In this document: one piece after another, positions 9,982 through 19,580 of the stretch
How the letters are laid out: every line of letters begins with the position of its first letter
Position numbering within the stretch: the stretch's first letter is position 1
NCBI GenBank assembly: GCA_020638695.1
Contig: JACKIB010000010.1
Span: 135,426 to 199,425 of the forward strand
DNA from: Planctomycetota bacterium
Lineage (GTDB): Bacteria; Planctomycetota; UBA1135; UBA2386
Length of the DNA: 64,000 bases
Reading direction: 5' to 3'
Made by a program: the position numbers and the translations under genes
Notes under the pieces: model-generated
Seen by the model: the letters and a program-made list of their open reading frames with translations, nothing else
What the model was told of the DNA's origin: nothing
Database searches by the model: none

Positions 9982-10152
9982 CGGACTATTCATGAGCAGC
10001 GTCGCGAGATCGTGCAAGGTTGTTGCCGGCAAGGAGAACGGCAGGATCTGCCCGGGGGCGGGGTGCCTCCCCGTCGAGGAGCAGGTTCTGACGTTCGACG
10101 AAGCCAGCAGCGAACTTGCGCAATCGCAGCAGCTCGGTCATGAATGGTCCGG
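9982..10152. repeat. Imperfect palindromic element, copy 2
   Basis: About 170 bp with inverted ends: CGGACTATTCATGA on the left against TCATGAATGGTCCG on the right (13 of 14 pair). The inner arms also pair over most of their length, for example TGCAAGGTTGTTGCCGGC against the complement of GCCAGCAGCGAACTTGCG. It is an inverted copy of the element at 2330-2490. It has no coding content and behaves like a fold-back MITE or a structured repeat. Confidence 0.6.
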
Positions 10153-10154
10153 GT

Positions 10155-10321
10155 TAGTGCCCCTCGTCTGTTGTTCGCAGCAAATGTGGCCGCGTCAGTC
10201 GATTTGCGCGCAAGGCGCTGCGACGACACGGCTTGTTGGTGGACAAGCTGAGGAGCAGCAACGCAGCGAGCGGATCGAATGGCCGGGTACATTTGCTGCG
10301 AACTCCGGACGCGGGGCACTA
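10155..10321. repeat. Second palindromic element with ~38-bp terminal inverted repeats
   Basis: A 167-bp block bounded by TAGTGCCCC...GGGGCACTA. The left arm (10155-10192) and right arm (10283-10321) share GTTCGCAGCAAATGT exactly and match at most other positions. The interior also pairs imperfectly. It abuts the copy-2 element but differs from it in sequence. The TA at each end would fit a Tc1/mariner-like TA target, which is inference. Confidence 0.6.
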
Positions 10322-10365
10322 GGGTCGTGGCCGCGAGTCGGTGTACTCCGGGCACGGTCGACACG

Positions 10366-11205
10366 ATGAGCTTCGAAACGCGCACAACCCACCGCAGTCC
10401 GCGCCGCAGCGTCGGCCTGGCGATGGTGCTCCTGCCCCTGTTGGCCGGCTGCGATTCCCTGTTCTACCGGCCGTTCCACGACGTCCTCGGTGTGCCGGAT
10501 GACTTCGGGCTGGAGGCCGAGGACGTGTTCTTTCGCGCGCCTGGCGGTCCTCGTCTGCACGGTTGGTGGATCCGCAGTTCGGGGGAGAGTCGCGGCACGG
10601 TGGTGTTCTGCCACGGCAACACCGGCAACGTCACCAGCCATGCATCGAACATCCGGTGGCTTCCCGCCCATGGGTTCGAGGTGTTGTTGTTCGACTACCG
10701 CGGCTACGGCAAGAGCGAGGGAAAGCCGGCTCGCGCCGGCACGGTGGCCGATGCGGTGGCGGCCATCGACCTCGCCCTGGCCCGTGACCCGACGCGCACC
10801 GTGGTGTTCGGGCACAGCCTCGGCGGGGCGATCGGCCTCGTCGCGTGCGCGCGCCGCCCCGGCGTCCGGGCGTTGGTGGTCGAGTCGACCTTCCCCAGCT
10901 ATCTGGCCGCCGCCCAGGGCCGAGTGCCGGCTCTGGCGTGGTTGGCACCGCTGTTGGTTTCCAAGGGTCTCGATCCCGCTGGTGCCCTGGCGGACATTCC
11001 GCCACGGCCCTTGCTCGTCATCCACGGTACCGACGACGGAATCGTCCCCGTGCGGTTGGGCTGGGATCTCTACTGCCGCGCCGCCGAGCCAAAACAGATG
11101 CTGTTGGTCGATGGTGCCGGGCACCGCACCCCGTGGCTGATGCTCGGTGACGACTTCGCCCGCCCGGTGGCGCGCTTCCTGCTCGAAGCGATCTCCGGGC
11201 GGTGA
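10366..11205 (+). CDS. Lipoprotein alpha/beta hydrolase
   Basis: 279 residues from ATG 10366. The N-terminus carries a basic stretch, a hydrophobic segment and a lipobox LLAGC, so the mature protein should be lipid-anchored. The hydrolase core shows VVFCHGNTGN (oxyanion region), LLFDYRGYGKSEG, the nucleophile elbow GHSLGG, an acid loop LLVIHGTDDGIVP and GAGHR for the catalytic His, so the triad is complete. It belongs with the BEM46/YqkD-like serine hydrolases. The substrate is unknown; an esterase or peptidase role is possible. It converges with the BNR propeller gene, with 9 bp between stops. Confidence 0.88.
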   Translation: MSFETRTTHRSPRRSVGLAMVLLPLLAGCDSLFYRPFHDVLGVPDDFGLEAEDVFFRAPGGPRLHGWWIRSSGESRGTVVFCHGNTGNVTSHASNIRWLPAHGFEVLLFDYRGYGKSEGKPARAGTVADAVAAIDLALARDPTRTVVFGHSLGGAIGLVACARRPGVRALVVESTFPSYLAAAQGRVPALAWLAPLLVSKGLDPAGALADIPPRPLLVIHGTDDGIVPVRLGWDLYCRAAEPKQMLLVDGAGHRTPWLMLGDDFARPVARFLLEAISGR

Positions 11206-11214
11206 GCCGGCTGG

Positions 11215-14200
11215 TCAGCGGATCGGCTCGACGTCGGGCACGAACGACAGCTCACCTTTCTTGAGGGCCTCGGCGAAGCGGGTGATCGGCCCGGCGAGCA
11301 ACGCATTCACCGCGTCCACCACCGCATCGGCCGCGCGCCGCGCGCGGACCAGTCGCTCGGCGTCGTCGGCGGTGGGCTTCACCGCGGCCGACGACAACCC
11401 CGAACTGGGGCGCATCAGCTCCTGGATCAGGCCCGTGCCGCGGGTGATGCCCTGGACATCGGACTTGCCCCAGAGGCGATCGTTCAGCGCGGTGAGCGCT
11501 TTCTTGGCCGCCTCGGTTGCCTCGGCGATCGCCTTCGGTCGATCCTTCGCGTCGAGGCGCGCCAGGCGCGCGGCGACCGCGGTCACTTCCTGCTGCACCG
11601 CGTGGACCCGATCGGTGGCGGCGGCGGCGCGGGCGAGCACGTCCTCGACCTTGCGGACCAACGCCGCCCGCGCGGCACGGTCGGCGTCGGGAATCTGCTC
11701 GCGGGGGTCGGCGCGCAGCGAGAGCGCGCCCTCGACCTTGTGCCCCGAGAGCTCGATGCGAACCGTGTAGTTGCCGGGCAGTGCCGGGTTGCCGCGCGGT
11801 GCGGGGGAGTCCTTGCGGCGCGGGGTGCGTTGCGGTCGCGGCCGACCGTCGCGACTGAGGTCCCACACCGCGCGGTTGACGCCCTTGGTGCAGGTGTGTT
11901 CGAACCGGCGGATCACGACGCCGGAGCTGTCGACGATTTCGATGGTGGCGACCGCCGGGTCCTTGTTCTTCTTGGCGGCTGCCTCCGGTTGCTTCGGACG
12001 CGGTTCGGCTGCGGGCTTGCCGCGCGGCTCGCCCTTTTCGGCCGCGGGCTTCTCGGGCGGCTTCTTCGCGGTAGCCCCGGCTTTGACTGGCACCTTGGGT
12101 TCACTGGTCGCGCGCGGGTGTGCGGCCTCGACCTTCGGGTCGGGGTGCTTCAAGCCCTTGCCGTTGGCCACGAAGGTCAGCAACGCGCCGCGTTGCCGCG
12201 TGGCCCCGCGGAATTCGCCCTGGCCGGGAAAGCGCGACGCTCCGGTCTGCCTCACCCGGTGCTGCACTGCCGGTGGAATCGCGAACAAGTGCAGCGGGCG
12301 CGCCAGGACTTCGGCTGTCAGTCCGCGCAGCGCCCGGATGTCGTCGAGCACGTAGATCGCGCGTCCGTGGGTGCCGATGACCAAGTCGTGGTCACGCGGG
12401 TGGACGACCAGTGCCCGCGCTGCACAAGTCGGCAGCCCGTGCGTCCACTGGAACCAGTGCGCCCCGGCGTCGGTCGAGACCCACAGTCCGAACTCGGTGC
12501 CCAGGAACAACAACCTCCGGTCGACCGGGTCCTGTTCCAGCACATGGCAGTAGCCGCGCACGCCGTCGGTGGTCAGGCGTTGCCAGGTCTTGCCGAAGTC
12601 CGCGGTTCGGTAGACGTAGGGGGTCCAGTTGCTGCGCCGGTGGTCGTCGAACACCGCGAATGCGCTCGCGGCGTCGAACTTCGAAGCCTCGAGGTGCGGG
12701 CACCACGTGTGGCGCGGCAGCTCCGGGATGCGGTCTTCGAGCGACTCCCAGTTCTTGCCGGCGTCGCGCGTCAGGTGCACGCGCCCATCGTCCGAGCCGA
12801 CCCACAGCACGCCGCGTTGCACCGGGCTCGGCGCGATCGTCATGATGGTGGTGAAGTTCTCCGCGCCGGTCACGTCGAGCGTCAGACCCCCGGATGCCTG
12901 CTGCTTCTGCCACTGCGGGAAGTTGGACGTGAGGTCGTCGCTGATCCGCGACCAACTCGCCCCGCGGTCGGTCGAGCGGTGCACGAACTGGCTGCCGAAG
13001 TAGATCGTCGCCGGATCGAACGGATCCTGGGCGATCGCGGCGTTCCAGTTGAAGCGCAGTTCGATCGGCTTGCCGTCGGCGCCCACCGGATCGAGCGGAC
13101 GGATCCCACGCCGCTCGCCGGTGCGCAGATTCCAGCGCACCAAGTGGCCCTCTTGACTCATTGCGTAGCCCTGCAACGAATCCTGTGGGTCCGGCAGGGT
13201 GGCGAACCCGTCGCCGAAGCAGACCTCGTCCCAATGGTGGTTGCGTACCCCGCCATTCTCCCAGACGGTGTTCGGGCCGCGCCACGAGCCGTTGTCCTGC
13301 AACCCGCCGTAGACGTGGTACGGCTCGTCCATGTCGACCGCGACGTGGTAGAGCTGCGCCAGGGGCAGCTGGGTGGCGAATGCCCAGGTCGCGCCGCGGT
13401 CGCGCGTCACGGCGACACCTCCGTCGTTGCCGTCGTAGATCACCCGCGGGTCACTCGGGCAGATCCACATCGCGTGGTGGTCAGGGTGCGCGTGGTTCCA
13501 GCCGATCGCGGTGCGGAACGTCTTGCCGCCGTCGCTGCTCACCGTCACGTTGGAATGCAGGTTGTAGAGCCGCTCCGGGTCCTGCGGGTCGACTCGCAGG
13601 TCGCAGTAGTAGAACGGCCGCGGCGCGATCTCACGTTCGCGGTTGACCACGCGGAAGCGGAACCCACCGTCGTCGCTGCGCAGCAGCACGCTGCGCTTGC
13701 TCTCGACCAGCGCGTAGACCACGTGTGGCGCTGATGGAGCGAACGCCGGGCGAATGCGGCCGAGATCGCCCGACGGCAGGCCGTCGGCGGTAGAGAGGCG
13801 CGTCCACGTCTCGCCGCCGTCCACCGAGCGGTAGAGACCCGAACCCTTGCCGCCGGAGCTGAAGCTCCACGCGTGGCGGCGGTGTTGCCACATCGCGGCG
13901 AACATCTTCTTCGGGTTACCGGGGTCGACTTCGATGTCGATGCACCCGGTCTGCTCATCGACGAACAGCACCTTGCTCCAGTGCTTGCCGCCGTCGGTGG
14001 TGCGGAACAGCCCGCGCTCGGGGTTCTTCCCCCACGCCGTGCCGAGTGCGGCGACCAGCGCGGTGTCCGGGTCGGTCGGGTGTACCCAGATCCGGCGGAT
14101 GCGCTCCGTCTTGTCGAGGCCGAGGTGCAGCCAGGTGCGCCCGCCGTCGTTCGTCCGGTAGACACCGTTGCCGACCGATGCGCTGTTGCGCGGGTTGCCC

Positions 14201-14541
14201 TCTCCGCTGCCCACCCACACGATGTCGGGGCTTGGCTGGTGGATGCAGATCGCGCCGATCGACGCCACCGGCTGGTCGTCGAATACCGGAGTGAACGTCA
14301 GCCCACCGTTGGTCGACTTCCACAACCCGCCGCTCGCGGCTCCGACGTACAGCGTGTTCGGGTCGCGGGCCACCGCGTCGATCGCGACCACGCGCCCGCT
14401 CATGCCGGCCGGTCCGATCGACCGGGTGCGCATCTTCGTCAGCAGACTCGCGTCGAGCTGGGCGGGCAGGTCAGCGGTGAGCAGGCCGGCAGGCAGGAGG
14501 AAAGCTGTGGCGAGGATCGGGACGGCGCGGTTTCGAGGCAC
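11215..14541 (-). CDS. Secreted sortilin/BNR-repeat beta-propeller protein
   Basis: 1108 residues with an N-terminal signal peptide (AVPILATAFLLPAGLLTADLP). Roughly the first 720 residues are BNR/Asp-box propeller blades, with motifs such as SGGLWKSTNGGLTF, VYRTNDGGRTWLHL, LFRTTDGGKHWSKV and LYRSVDGGETWTRL, the pattern of the VPS10/sortilin-type glycosyl-hydrolase-like family. A Lys/Ala/Pro-rich linker (about 800-860) joins this to a C-terminal part with a beta-sandwich (NYTVRIELSGHKVEGALSLRADP) and a helical bundle. Related to the shorter paralogue at 51706-54138. Likely a periplasmic or surface carbohydrate- or protein-binding protein; catalytic activity is not evident. Confidence 0.85.
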   Translation of the reverse strand: MPRNRAVPILATAFLLPAGLLTADLPAQLDASLLTKMRTRSIGPAGMSGRVVAIDAVARDPNTLYVGAASGGLWKSTNGGLTFTPVFDDQPVASIGAICIHQPSPDIVWVGSGEGNPRNSASVGNGVYRTNDGGRTWLHLGLDKTERIRRIWVHPTDPDTALVAALGTAWGKNPERGLFRTTDGGKHWSKVLFVDEQTGCIDIEVDPGNPKKMFAAMWQHRRHAWSFSSGGKGSGLYRSVDGGETWTRLSTADGLPSGDLGRIRPAFAPSAPHVVYALVESKRSVLLRSDDGGFRFRVVNREREIAPRPFYYCDLRVDPQDPERLYNLHSNVTVSSDGGKTFRTAIGWNHAHPDHHAMWICPSDPRVIYDGNDGGVAVTRDRGATWAFATQLPLAQLYHVAVDMDEPYHVYGGLQDNGSWRGPNTVWENGGVRNHHWDEVCFGDGFATLPDPQDSLQGYAMSQEGHLVRWNLRTGERRGIRPLDPVGADGKPIELRFNWNAAIAQDPFDPATIYFGSQFVHRSTDRGASWSRISDDLTSNFPQWQKQQASGGLTLDVTGAENFTTIMTIAPSPVQRGVLWVGSDDGRVHLTRDAGKNWESLEDRIPELPRHTWCPHLEASKFDAASAFAVFDDHRRSNWTPYVYRTADFGKTWQRLTTDGVRGYCHVLEQDPVDRRLLFLGTEFGLWVSTDAGAHWFQWTHGLPTCAARALVVHPRDHDLVIGTHGRAIYVLDDIRALRGLTAEVLARPLHLFAIPPAVQHRVRQTGASRFPGQGEFRGATRQRGALLTFVANGKGLKHPDPKVEAAHPRATSEPKVPVKAGATAKKPPEKPAAEKGEPRGKPAAEPRPKQPEAAAKKNKDPAVATIEIVDSSGVVIRRFEHTCTKGVNRAVWDLSRDGRPRPQRTPRRKDSPAPRGNPALPGNYTVRIELSGHKVEGALSLRADPREQIPDADRAARAALVRKVEDVLARAAAATDRVHAVQQEVTAVAARLARLDAKDRPKAIAEATEAAKKALTALNDRLWGKSDVQGITRGTGLIQELMRPSSGLSSAAVKPTADDAERLVRARRAADAVVDAVNALLAGPITRFAEALKKGELSFVPDVEPIR

Positions 14542-14714
14542 GGATGGTGTGGGGGGCGGGGGACGGGCTCACAGAGCCTACGTGGCGCGCGGGGCTCCTG
14601 TCAGCTCGGACCCGCGGCGATGCGCCGCACCCTGGTCATGAGCGGTCCGGGCCGGGTCGCGGTTGCCGTGCGCGCTCGCCTGATGCTCGGGTGGCGCGGC
14701 GCTATGCTGTCGGA

Positions 14715-17045
14715 ATGGGGCGTCAATCCATCCTCGTGATCGCCGTGCTGGCCCTCGTGTTTCTGGGATGGGCCGTGTGGTCGTGGCTCGACCCGTCGAT
14801 CGCGGCGGCCGTTCCGAGCCGTGCCGAGCCGAACCCGGACAACGCACCGGCGCTCACCACGGAGATCGGCCCGGACCGGCCGGTCGGGGAAGAAGCGCGG
14901 ACCGTGCGCACCGCCCCGACGGTTCCCGACGCGGTAGCGCGGCCGAAGCGTCCCTCGAAGGCCAAGGGGACTCTGCGGATTCGTGCCCTGGAAGCGACGA
15001 CGCGCGTGCCGATTGCCGGCTTGGCCATCGTGGTGCACCCCGCGGATCGCAGCTCGTACGCCGCTGCGTGGGAGGCGACCACCGACGCGACCGGCTGCGC
15101 GGTGTTCGCCGATGTCGACGCGGGGGCGGTGACCACCGAACCGCGGGCGCAGACGACTCGGATCTCGGTGGCCCCCGGCGTGGAGACGGAGGTCGAACTG
15201 TTGCTGCGTCGCCTGCGGCAGGTCAGCGGCAAGGTGGTCGATGACCAGGGCCGCGCGGCGGCAGGTGCCACGGTGTACGTCGACTACGACTTCAGTGGTC
15301 GGGGCCGCGTCACCCACCTCATCACCGGCTCGGATGGCAAGTTCGAAGTGCCCACCTATGGGGAATGGGCGTGGGTGCACGCGTCCAAGCCGGGCTACGT
15401 GCCGTCGGTGGCCCGCATGGTGCGTCAGGAATCCTCGCGGGAGCCGATGGTCCTCACTCTCGGTCCCGGTCCCGGGACCATCGCGGGCGTCGTGCTCGAC
15501 CCCGACCGCAAGCCGGTCGCCCATGCGCGGATCTCCGTCCGCGGCTCGGAACGTGGGGCGATCCAACCGAAGTCGAAGGCGGGCGACTACCACACCATGC
15601 CGCAGCAATTGGTGCAGTCCGATGTCGAAGGACGGTTCCAGGTGCACGACGTGCCCCCGGGGAGCGCGTGGATGTTCACCAAGATCGATGGCTATGCCTA
15701 CATGATGCGCACCGTCGAGGTGCCGTCGGGCGGTATCGCGCGGGTCGAGCTGGTCCTGAGTCGGGGAGTGCGCGTGTTCGGCACCGTGCGTCGCCCGGGT
15801 GGCAAGCCGCTCGAGGGTGCAACGGTCGGGGTGGGCCACCGCGGGATGACCGACTACGTCACCACGCAGACGGATGAACAAGGGCGCTACGAGCTGGTCG
15901 GCGTGACTCCGCAAGCGTCGACCGTCGACGCCGAGCACCGCGACTACTTCGAGGCATCCCAGCTGCTGGCCATGCGCCCCGGGGTGCGCGAGGTGCGCTG
16001 CGACTTCGAACTGCGACCGGCACACAGCCTGACCGGGCGGTTGATCGATGAACTCGAACAGCCGGTGCCAGGCTACGAGATCCTGGTGGATGGCGAGTAC
16101 CAGTCGCGTTCGGTGACCGACGAAGCGGGTCGGTTCGAGCTCCTGCACCTGGAGAAGCGCAGCTACGAGGTGAAGGCGAGGCACAAAGGGAGCGTGCAGG
16201 CATCCGAGACCTGCGAGCCGCCGGGCAGCGTGGTGCTGCGTCTCGACCCGCAGCGCCGACCTTCGGCGTGGTTCACCGGCCGCATCCTCGACTCGGACGG
16301 CAAGCCGGTGGCGCGCGGGGTCACGGCGACCCACGGCGATGGCGGGAAGACCCAGCGGAGTGCGATGGTCGACCAACACGGCGCGTTCCGGCTCGGACCC
16401 CTGCCGCCCGGAACCTACGAGATTCGCTTCTGGAGCGAGGCGGTGCCCGCGTTCACCCTCGGTTCGTTCAGCATCATGCCGCAGGAAGAGCAGGCGCTCG
16501 GCAGCTTCAAGGTGCCGCGTGCCGCGGCGTTGACCCTGTGGTTCCGCGGACTCGCGACGGCGGACGTGCTCGGCGCGGCCTACACCATCGAGTCGGCCGA
16601 TCGCAAGCGCGGGGCAGCGTACGGAGTGGTGAAGATCGACGAGGCGATCCGGGTCGAGAAGCTGGTGCCGGGGAACTACCGCCTGCGCGTCTACGGAACC
16701 AAGTTCATCCCGGACGTTCGGCAGTTCGAACTTTCACCCGACCGCGACACGGTGTTGGAGGTGCAGCTGCAGCGAGGCAGTCAGGTCACGGTGTCACTGG
16801 AGTTCGGCAAGGGCGCCAAGATCCCCTCCCACGCCACCCTGCAGGTGTTCGACGAAGCCGGCGAATCGCTGATCCCGTTCGCGCCGGTCTACAGCATGAA
16901 CCACCCGCAGGAGCTCACGCTGCGTCCGGGCAAGTACCGCGTCCACGCGACCTACATGAACGAGACCCTGGGAGTGGCCAAGTTCGACGTCACGCCCGGC
17001 AAGCGGGTGCACGTGAAGATCCCGATCCGCGACACGCGGCGCTGA
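14715..17045 (+). CDS. Membrane-anchored carboxypeptidase-regulatory-like repeat protein
   Basis: 776 residues from ATG 14715, chosen because it places a transmembrane anchor (ILVIAVLALVFLGWAVWSWL) right at the N-terminus. A Pro/Ala/Thr-rich spacer is followed by about six beta-sandwich units of the CarboxypepD_reg/Cna-B type, marked by recurring VSGKVVDDQGRAAAGA, IAGVVLDPDRKPVAHA, VFGTVRRPGGKPLEGA and LTGRLIDELEQPVPGY, each followed by DEQGRYELVGV-type turns. No enzyme motif is present. It probably projects into the periplasm as a structural or sensory ectodomain. Similar ectodomains occur in the genes at 20038, 32312 and 60937. Confidence 0.85.
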   Translation: MGRQSILVIAVLALVFLGWAVWSWLDPSIAAAVPSRAEPNPDNAPALTTEIGPDRPVGEEARTVRTAPTVPDAVARPKRPSKAKGTLRIRALEATTRVPIAGLAIVVHPADRSSYAAAWEATTDATGCAVFADVDAGAVTTEPRAQTTRISVAPGVETEVELLLRRLRQVSGKVVDDQGRAAAGATVYVDYDFSGRGRVTHLITGSDGKFEVPTYGEWAWVHASKPGYVPSVARMVRQESSREPMVLTLGPGPGTIAGVVLDPDRKPVAHARISVRGSERGAIQPKSKAGDYHTMPQQLVQSDVEGRFQVHDVPPGSAWMFTKIDGYAYMMRTVEVPSGGIARVELVLSRGVRVFGTVRRPGGKPLEGATVGVGHRGMTDYVTTQTDEQGRYELVGVTPQASTVDAEHRDYFEASQLLAMRPGVREVRCDFELRPAHSLTGRLIDELEQPVPGYEILVDGEYQSRSVTDEAGRFELLHLEKRSYEVKARHKGSVQASETCEPPGSVVLRLDPQRRPSAWFTGRILDSDGKPVARGVTATHGDGGKTQRSAMVDQHGAFRLGPLPPGTYEIRFWSEAVPAFTLGSFSIMPQEEQALGSFKVPRAAALTLWFRGLATADVLGAAYTIESADRKRGAAYGVVKIDEAIRVEKLVPGNYRLRVYGTKFIPDVRQFELSPDRDTVLEVQLQRGSQVTVSLEFGKGAKIPSHATLQVFDEAGESLIPFAPVYSMNHPQELTLRPGKYRVHATYMNETLGVAKFDVTPGKRVHVKIPIRDTRR

Positions 17046-17064
17046 TCGTGAGGCGTAGCGCGCG

Positions 17065-18738
17065 TCAGGCCTTGGCGCCGCGCACCAGGAAAGGCTCGAT
17101 CGCGTTCGCCTTGCCCTTGAGGGTCACCGCCGGCAGCGGTGTGCAGTCGAAGTGCTGCGCGACCAGTCGGTGGGTCTCCGGTCCGATCACCACCTGACCG
17201 ATGGCTGCCACCGACGACTCGATCCGGCACGCGGTGTTGACCGTGTCGCCGATCACCGTGTAGTCGCGGCGTTGCCGTGCACCGACGTCGCCGACCACCG
17301 CGGTGCCGGTGTTGATGCCGATGCGGATCGCCAGCTGCGGTCTGTCCGGGTGGGCCCGGTTCAGTTCGTCGATCCGCCGCTGCATGGCCAGCGCGACGCG
17401 CACCGCCCGCTCGGCGTGGTCGGGTTGCGCCAACGGTGCGCCGAAGAACACCATCACCGCGTCGCCCATGAACTTGTCGAGGGTGCCGCCTTCCTTGAAC
17501 ACCTCCTCGGTCAGCGCTTCGAACAAGGTGTTGAGCAGCCCGGTGATCTCGCGTGCCGGCAGGTTCTCCGACAGGGTGGTGAACTTCGCCACGTCGGCGA
17601 ACAGCACCGTCACCTCGCGCTCGTCGGCGACCATTCCGGCGGCCTCGCCGTCGTCCGCGCGGATGATGCGCTCGACGATCGCCGGTGCGTTGTAGCGCGC
17701 CAGCCGCTCACGGATCTTCCGCTCCTGTTCGATGCGGCTCTGCAAGCTGGTCCGCTCGACGGCCGCCGCGGAGAGGCTGGCCAGGATCGACAGGATCCCG
17801 AGGTGGGTCTTGGAGAAGATGTTGCGGGCCCGCCGGTCGACGTAGATCAATCCGATCACGCGGTCCTCGTGGATCAGCGGGGCGCACATCGCCGAACGGA
17901 TCCCGAGCGACACGATGCTGGCCGACAGGCTGAAGCGCGTGTCTTCCTCGGCGTCGAACACCAGCACGGCTTTCTTCGATTCGACCGCCTCCCGGGCGAT
18001 CTTGCGGCTGATCTGCATCCGGCCGTCGGGCATGCCCGGTGCGGCGCGCTGCACCATGGGCACCAGGTGGCCGGTGTCCGCCTCGACCATCAGGACGTGC
18101 GCACGGTTGACCGGGAGGTTGGCGAACACCAGATCGAGCACCCGCTCGAGCACGTCGCCCAGGGTGTGCTGGGTGATGAGTGCATCGACCGCATCCTTGA
18201 GCATCGACAAGATCGCCGCCGGGGTGAGCGGCGGGGTCGACTGGTCGACGATCGTGTTGGACTGGGTCGGGGTCTGCTGCAGGGTGGACTCGACCAGCGT
18301 CCGGAAATCGCCCATCTGGATCGAGGACGTCAGGTCGTGGGTGACGTCGTTCGGCAGCCGGCGAGACGGCGCACCATCGACCTTCACCGAGATCAAGATG
18401 TTGCCGAGCACCAGCTCGTCGCCGTCACACAGCGTGTGGGACTGCACCATGTTGCCGTCGAACTCGATCCCGTTGACGCTGCCATTGTCGCGAATCACCC
18501 AGCCCGCCTCTTCCTGGGCGACGGTGGCGTGATGGCGGGAGACGCTGGAGTCGACGATCACCAGATCGCAGTCGGCGCGCCGCCCGATGGTGACCGACCC
18601 GCCCTCGAATCGGTGGGCGTGCTGCTGCCCTCCGAGCTGGAACGAGATTTCGATGCCGCGTGCGGTGCCGGTGTCGGTCAAGGCGAGAGGGGGAAGGGAG
18701 AGTTGCCGGCGCGTCGCGTCGGGGGTCCGGTCGTTCAT
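17065..18738 (-). CDS. Adenylate/guanylate cyclase with FHA and GAF domains
   Basis: 557 residues, soluble. The FHA domain (about 28-120) has VTIGRRADCDLVI, SVSRHHA and DNGSVNGI, the phosphothreonine-binding signature. The GAF domain (about 180-345) may sense a small ligand. The C-terminal class III nucleotidyl cyclase homology domain (about 375-545) has VLFADVAKFT (first metal Asp), LDKFMGDAVMVFFGAP (Lys and second metal Asp) and YTVIGDTVNTACRIES (Asn/Arg transition-state residues), so it should be catalytically competent. The Lys and Asp pattern favours ATP, giving cAMP. The FHA domain would link it to the Ser/Thr kinases of this organism. It is divergent from the ECF sigma gene at 18951. 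Confidence 0.92.
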   Translation of the reverse strand: MNDRTPDATRRQLSLPPLALTDTGTARGIEISFQLGGQQHAHRFEGGSVTIGRRADCDLVIVDSSVSRHHATVAQEEAGWVIRDNGSVNGIEFDGNMVQSHTLCDGDELVLGNILISVKVDGAPSRRLPNDVTHDLTSSIQMGDFRTLVESTLQQTPTQSNTIVDQSTPPLTPAAILSMLKDAVDALITQHTLGDVLERVLDLVFANLPVNRAHVLMVEADTGHLVPMVQRAAPGMPDGRMQISRKIAREAVESKKAVLVFDAEEDTRFSLSASIVSLGIRSAMCAPLIHEDRVIGLIYVDRRARNIFSKTHLGILSILASLSAAAVERTSLQSRIEQERKIRERLARYNAPAIVERIIRADDGEAAGMVADEREVTVLFADVAKFTTLSENLPAREITGLLNTLFEALTEEVFKEGGTLDKFMGDAVMVFFGAPLAQPDHAERAVRVALAMQRRIDELNRAHPDRPQLAIRIGINTGTAVVGDVGARQRRDYTVIGDTVNTACRIESSVAAIGQVVIGPETHRLVAQHFDCTPLPAVTLKGKANAIEPFLVRGAKA

Positions 18739-18950
18739 CGGTGGGGGCCCCGAGTCTGCAGTGTCGGACGGTCGGACTATATCAGGATCGGCGGACCCGC
18801 ATGGGGCGGTGTGCCCGGCCTACCTCGTCCGGGCCGATGCGACGGGAATGAGGTGCCGGCCGGCATGGCGCCGCTGACCGCGACCGGGCGGCCGACGCAG
18901 GCGATCACGTTGCAATGCCCCCCGGGGCGGTCGAGAATCGGCCGCGGCCG

Positions 18951-19580
18951 ATGGACGACAACACGATCTACTTGCTGCGGCGCTGGCATGGGGGAGACCG
19001 CCAGGCGCTGGACAGCCTGATCCATCGCCATCTCGAGTGGGTCAAGGGCTACGTCCACCGGCGGCTCGGCAATGACCTGCGCCGCGGCGGCGACACCCAG
19101 GATTTCGTGCAGGACGCGATGGTCCAAGTGTTGGAGTACGGACCGCGCTTCGAGCTCGCCGACGAGGATCACTTCCGCCGCTTGCTCGCGCGGATCGTCG
19201 AGAACAGCCTTCGGGTCAAGCACCGCCACCTGCACCGGCAGAAGCGCGACATCGGTCGGGAGAAGGAGATCGGCTCGGGTACCGTGCTGAGCCTCGACCC
19301 GCCGCGCGACCAAGCGACTCGGCCCAGCGCACACGCCGACCAGAACGAGCGCATCGCCTGGATCCGCCTGGCGATGGAGCTGCTGCCGCCGCTGGAGCGC
19401 GAAGTGCTCTGGCTGCGCGAGATGGATGGTTGCAGCTTCGAGGAGATCGGGGAGCGGATCGGGGCGACGCCGGACGCCGCACGGATGCGCTTCAACCGGG
19501 CCCTACCGAAACTCGCCAAGAAGGTCTCCGAGTTGCAGAAGGGTCGCATCGCCACGCTGCTGGACGAGGCCGAGGTGTGA
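18951..19580 (+). CDS. ECF-type RNA polymerase sigma factor
   Basis: 209 residues from ATG 18951. Region 2 (about 5-85) contains LIHRHLEWVKGYVHRRLG and DTQDFVQDAMVQVLEY. Region 4 (about 140-190) contains LLPPLEREVLWLREMDGCSF and EEIGERIGATPDAARMRFNR, the -35-binding helix-turn-helix. The linker is rich in basic residues. The protein matches the planctomycete ECF group with the TQDFVQD motif. It is divergent from the FHA-GAF-cyclase gene with a 212-bp shared promoter region and lies upstream of the sigma-fusion gene. No anti-sigma gene is adjacent. Confidence 0.92.
   Translation: MDDNTIYLLRRWHGGDRQALDSLIHRHLEWVKGYVHRRLGNDLRRGGDTQDFVQDAMVQVLEYGPRFELADEDHFRRLLARIVENSLRVKHRHLHRQKRDIGREKEIGSGTVLSLDPPRDQATRPSAHADQNERIAWIRLAMELLPPLEREVLWLREMDGCSFEEIGERIGATPDAARMRFNRALPKLAKKVSELQKGRIATLLDEAEV

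Larger units (their letters stand above)
9599..10365. other. Long intergenic region carrying two adjacent palindromic elements
   Basis: 767 bp without a convincing gene. The left third is plain GC-rich sequence in which I see nothing. From 9982 to 10321 it is filled by two consecutive fold-back repeats, described separately. The second ends 44 bp before the start of the lipoprotein hydrolase gene, so the promoter of that gene must lie in or beside the element. Confidence 0.6.

Noticed and set aside
9982..10321. Integron attC sites
   Set aside because: The palindromes lack the GTTRRRY/RYYYAAC core sites and no integrase is nearby.
11602..13734. A long plus-strand open frame opposite the BNR propeller gene
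   Set aside because: It is the antisense shadow of a clear secreted propeller; its residue composition is Arg/Val/His-rich with no domain, as expected for GC-rich antisense.
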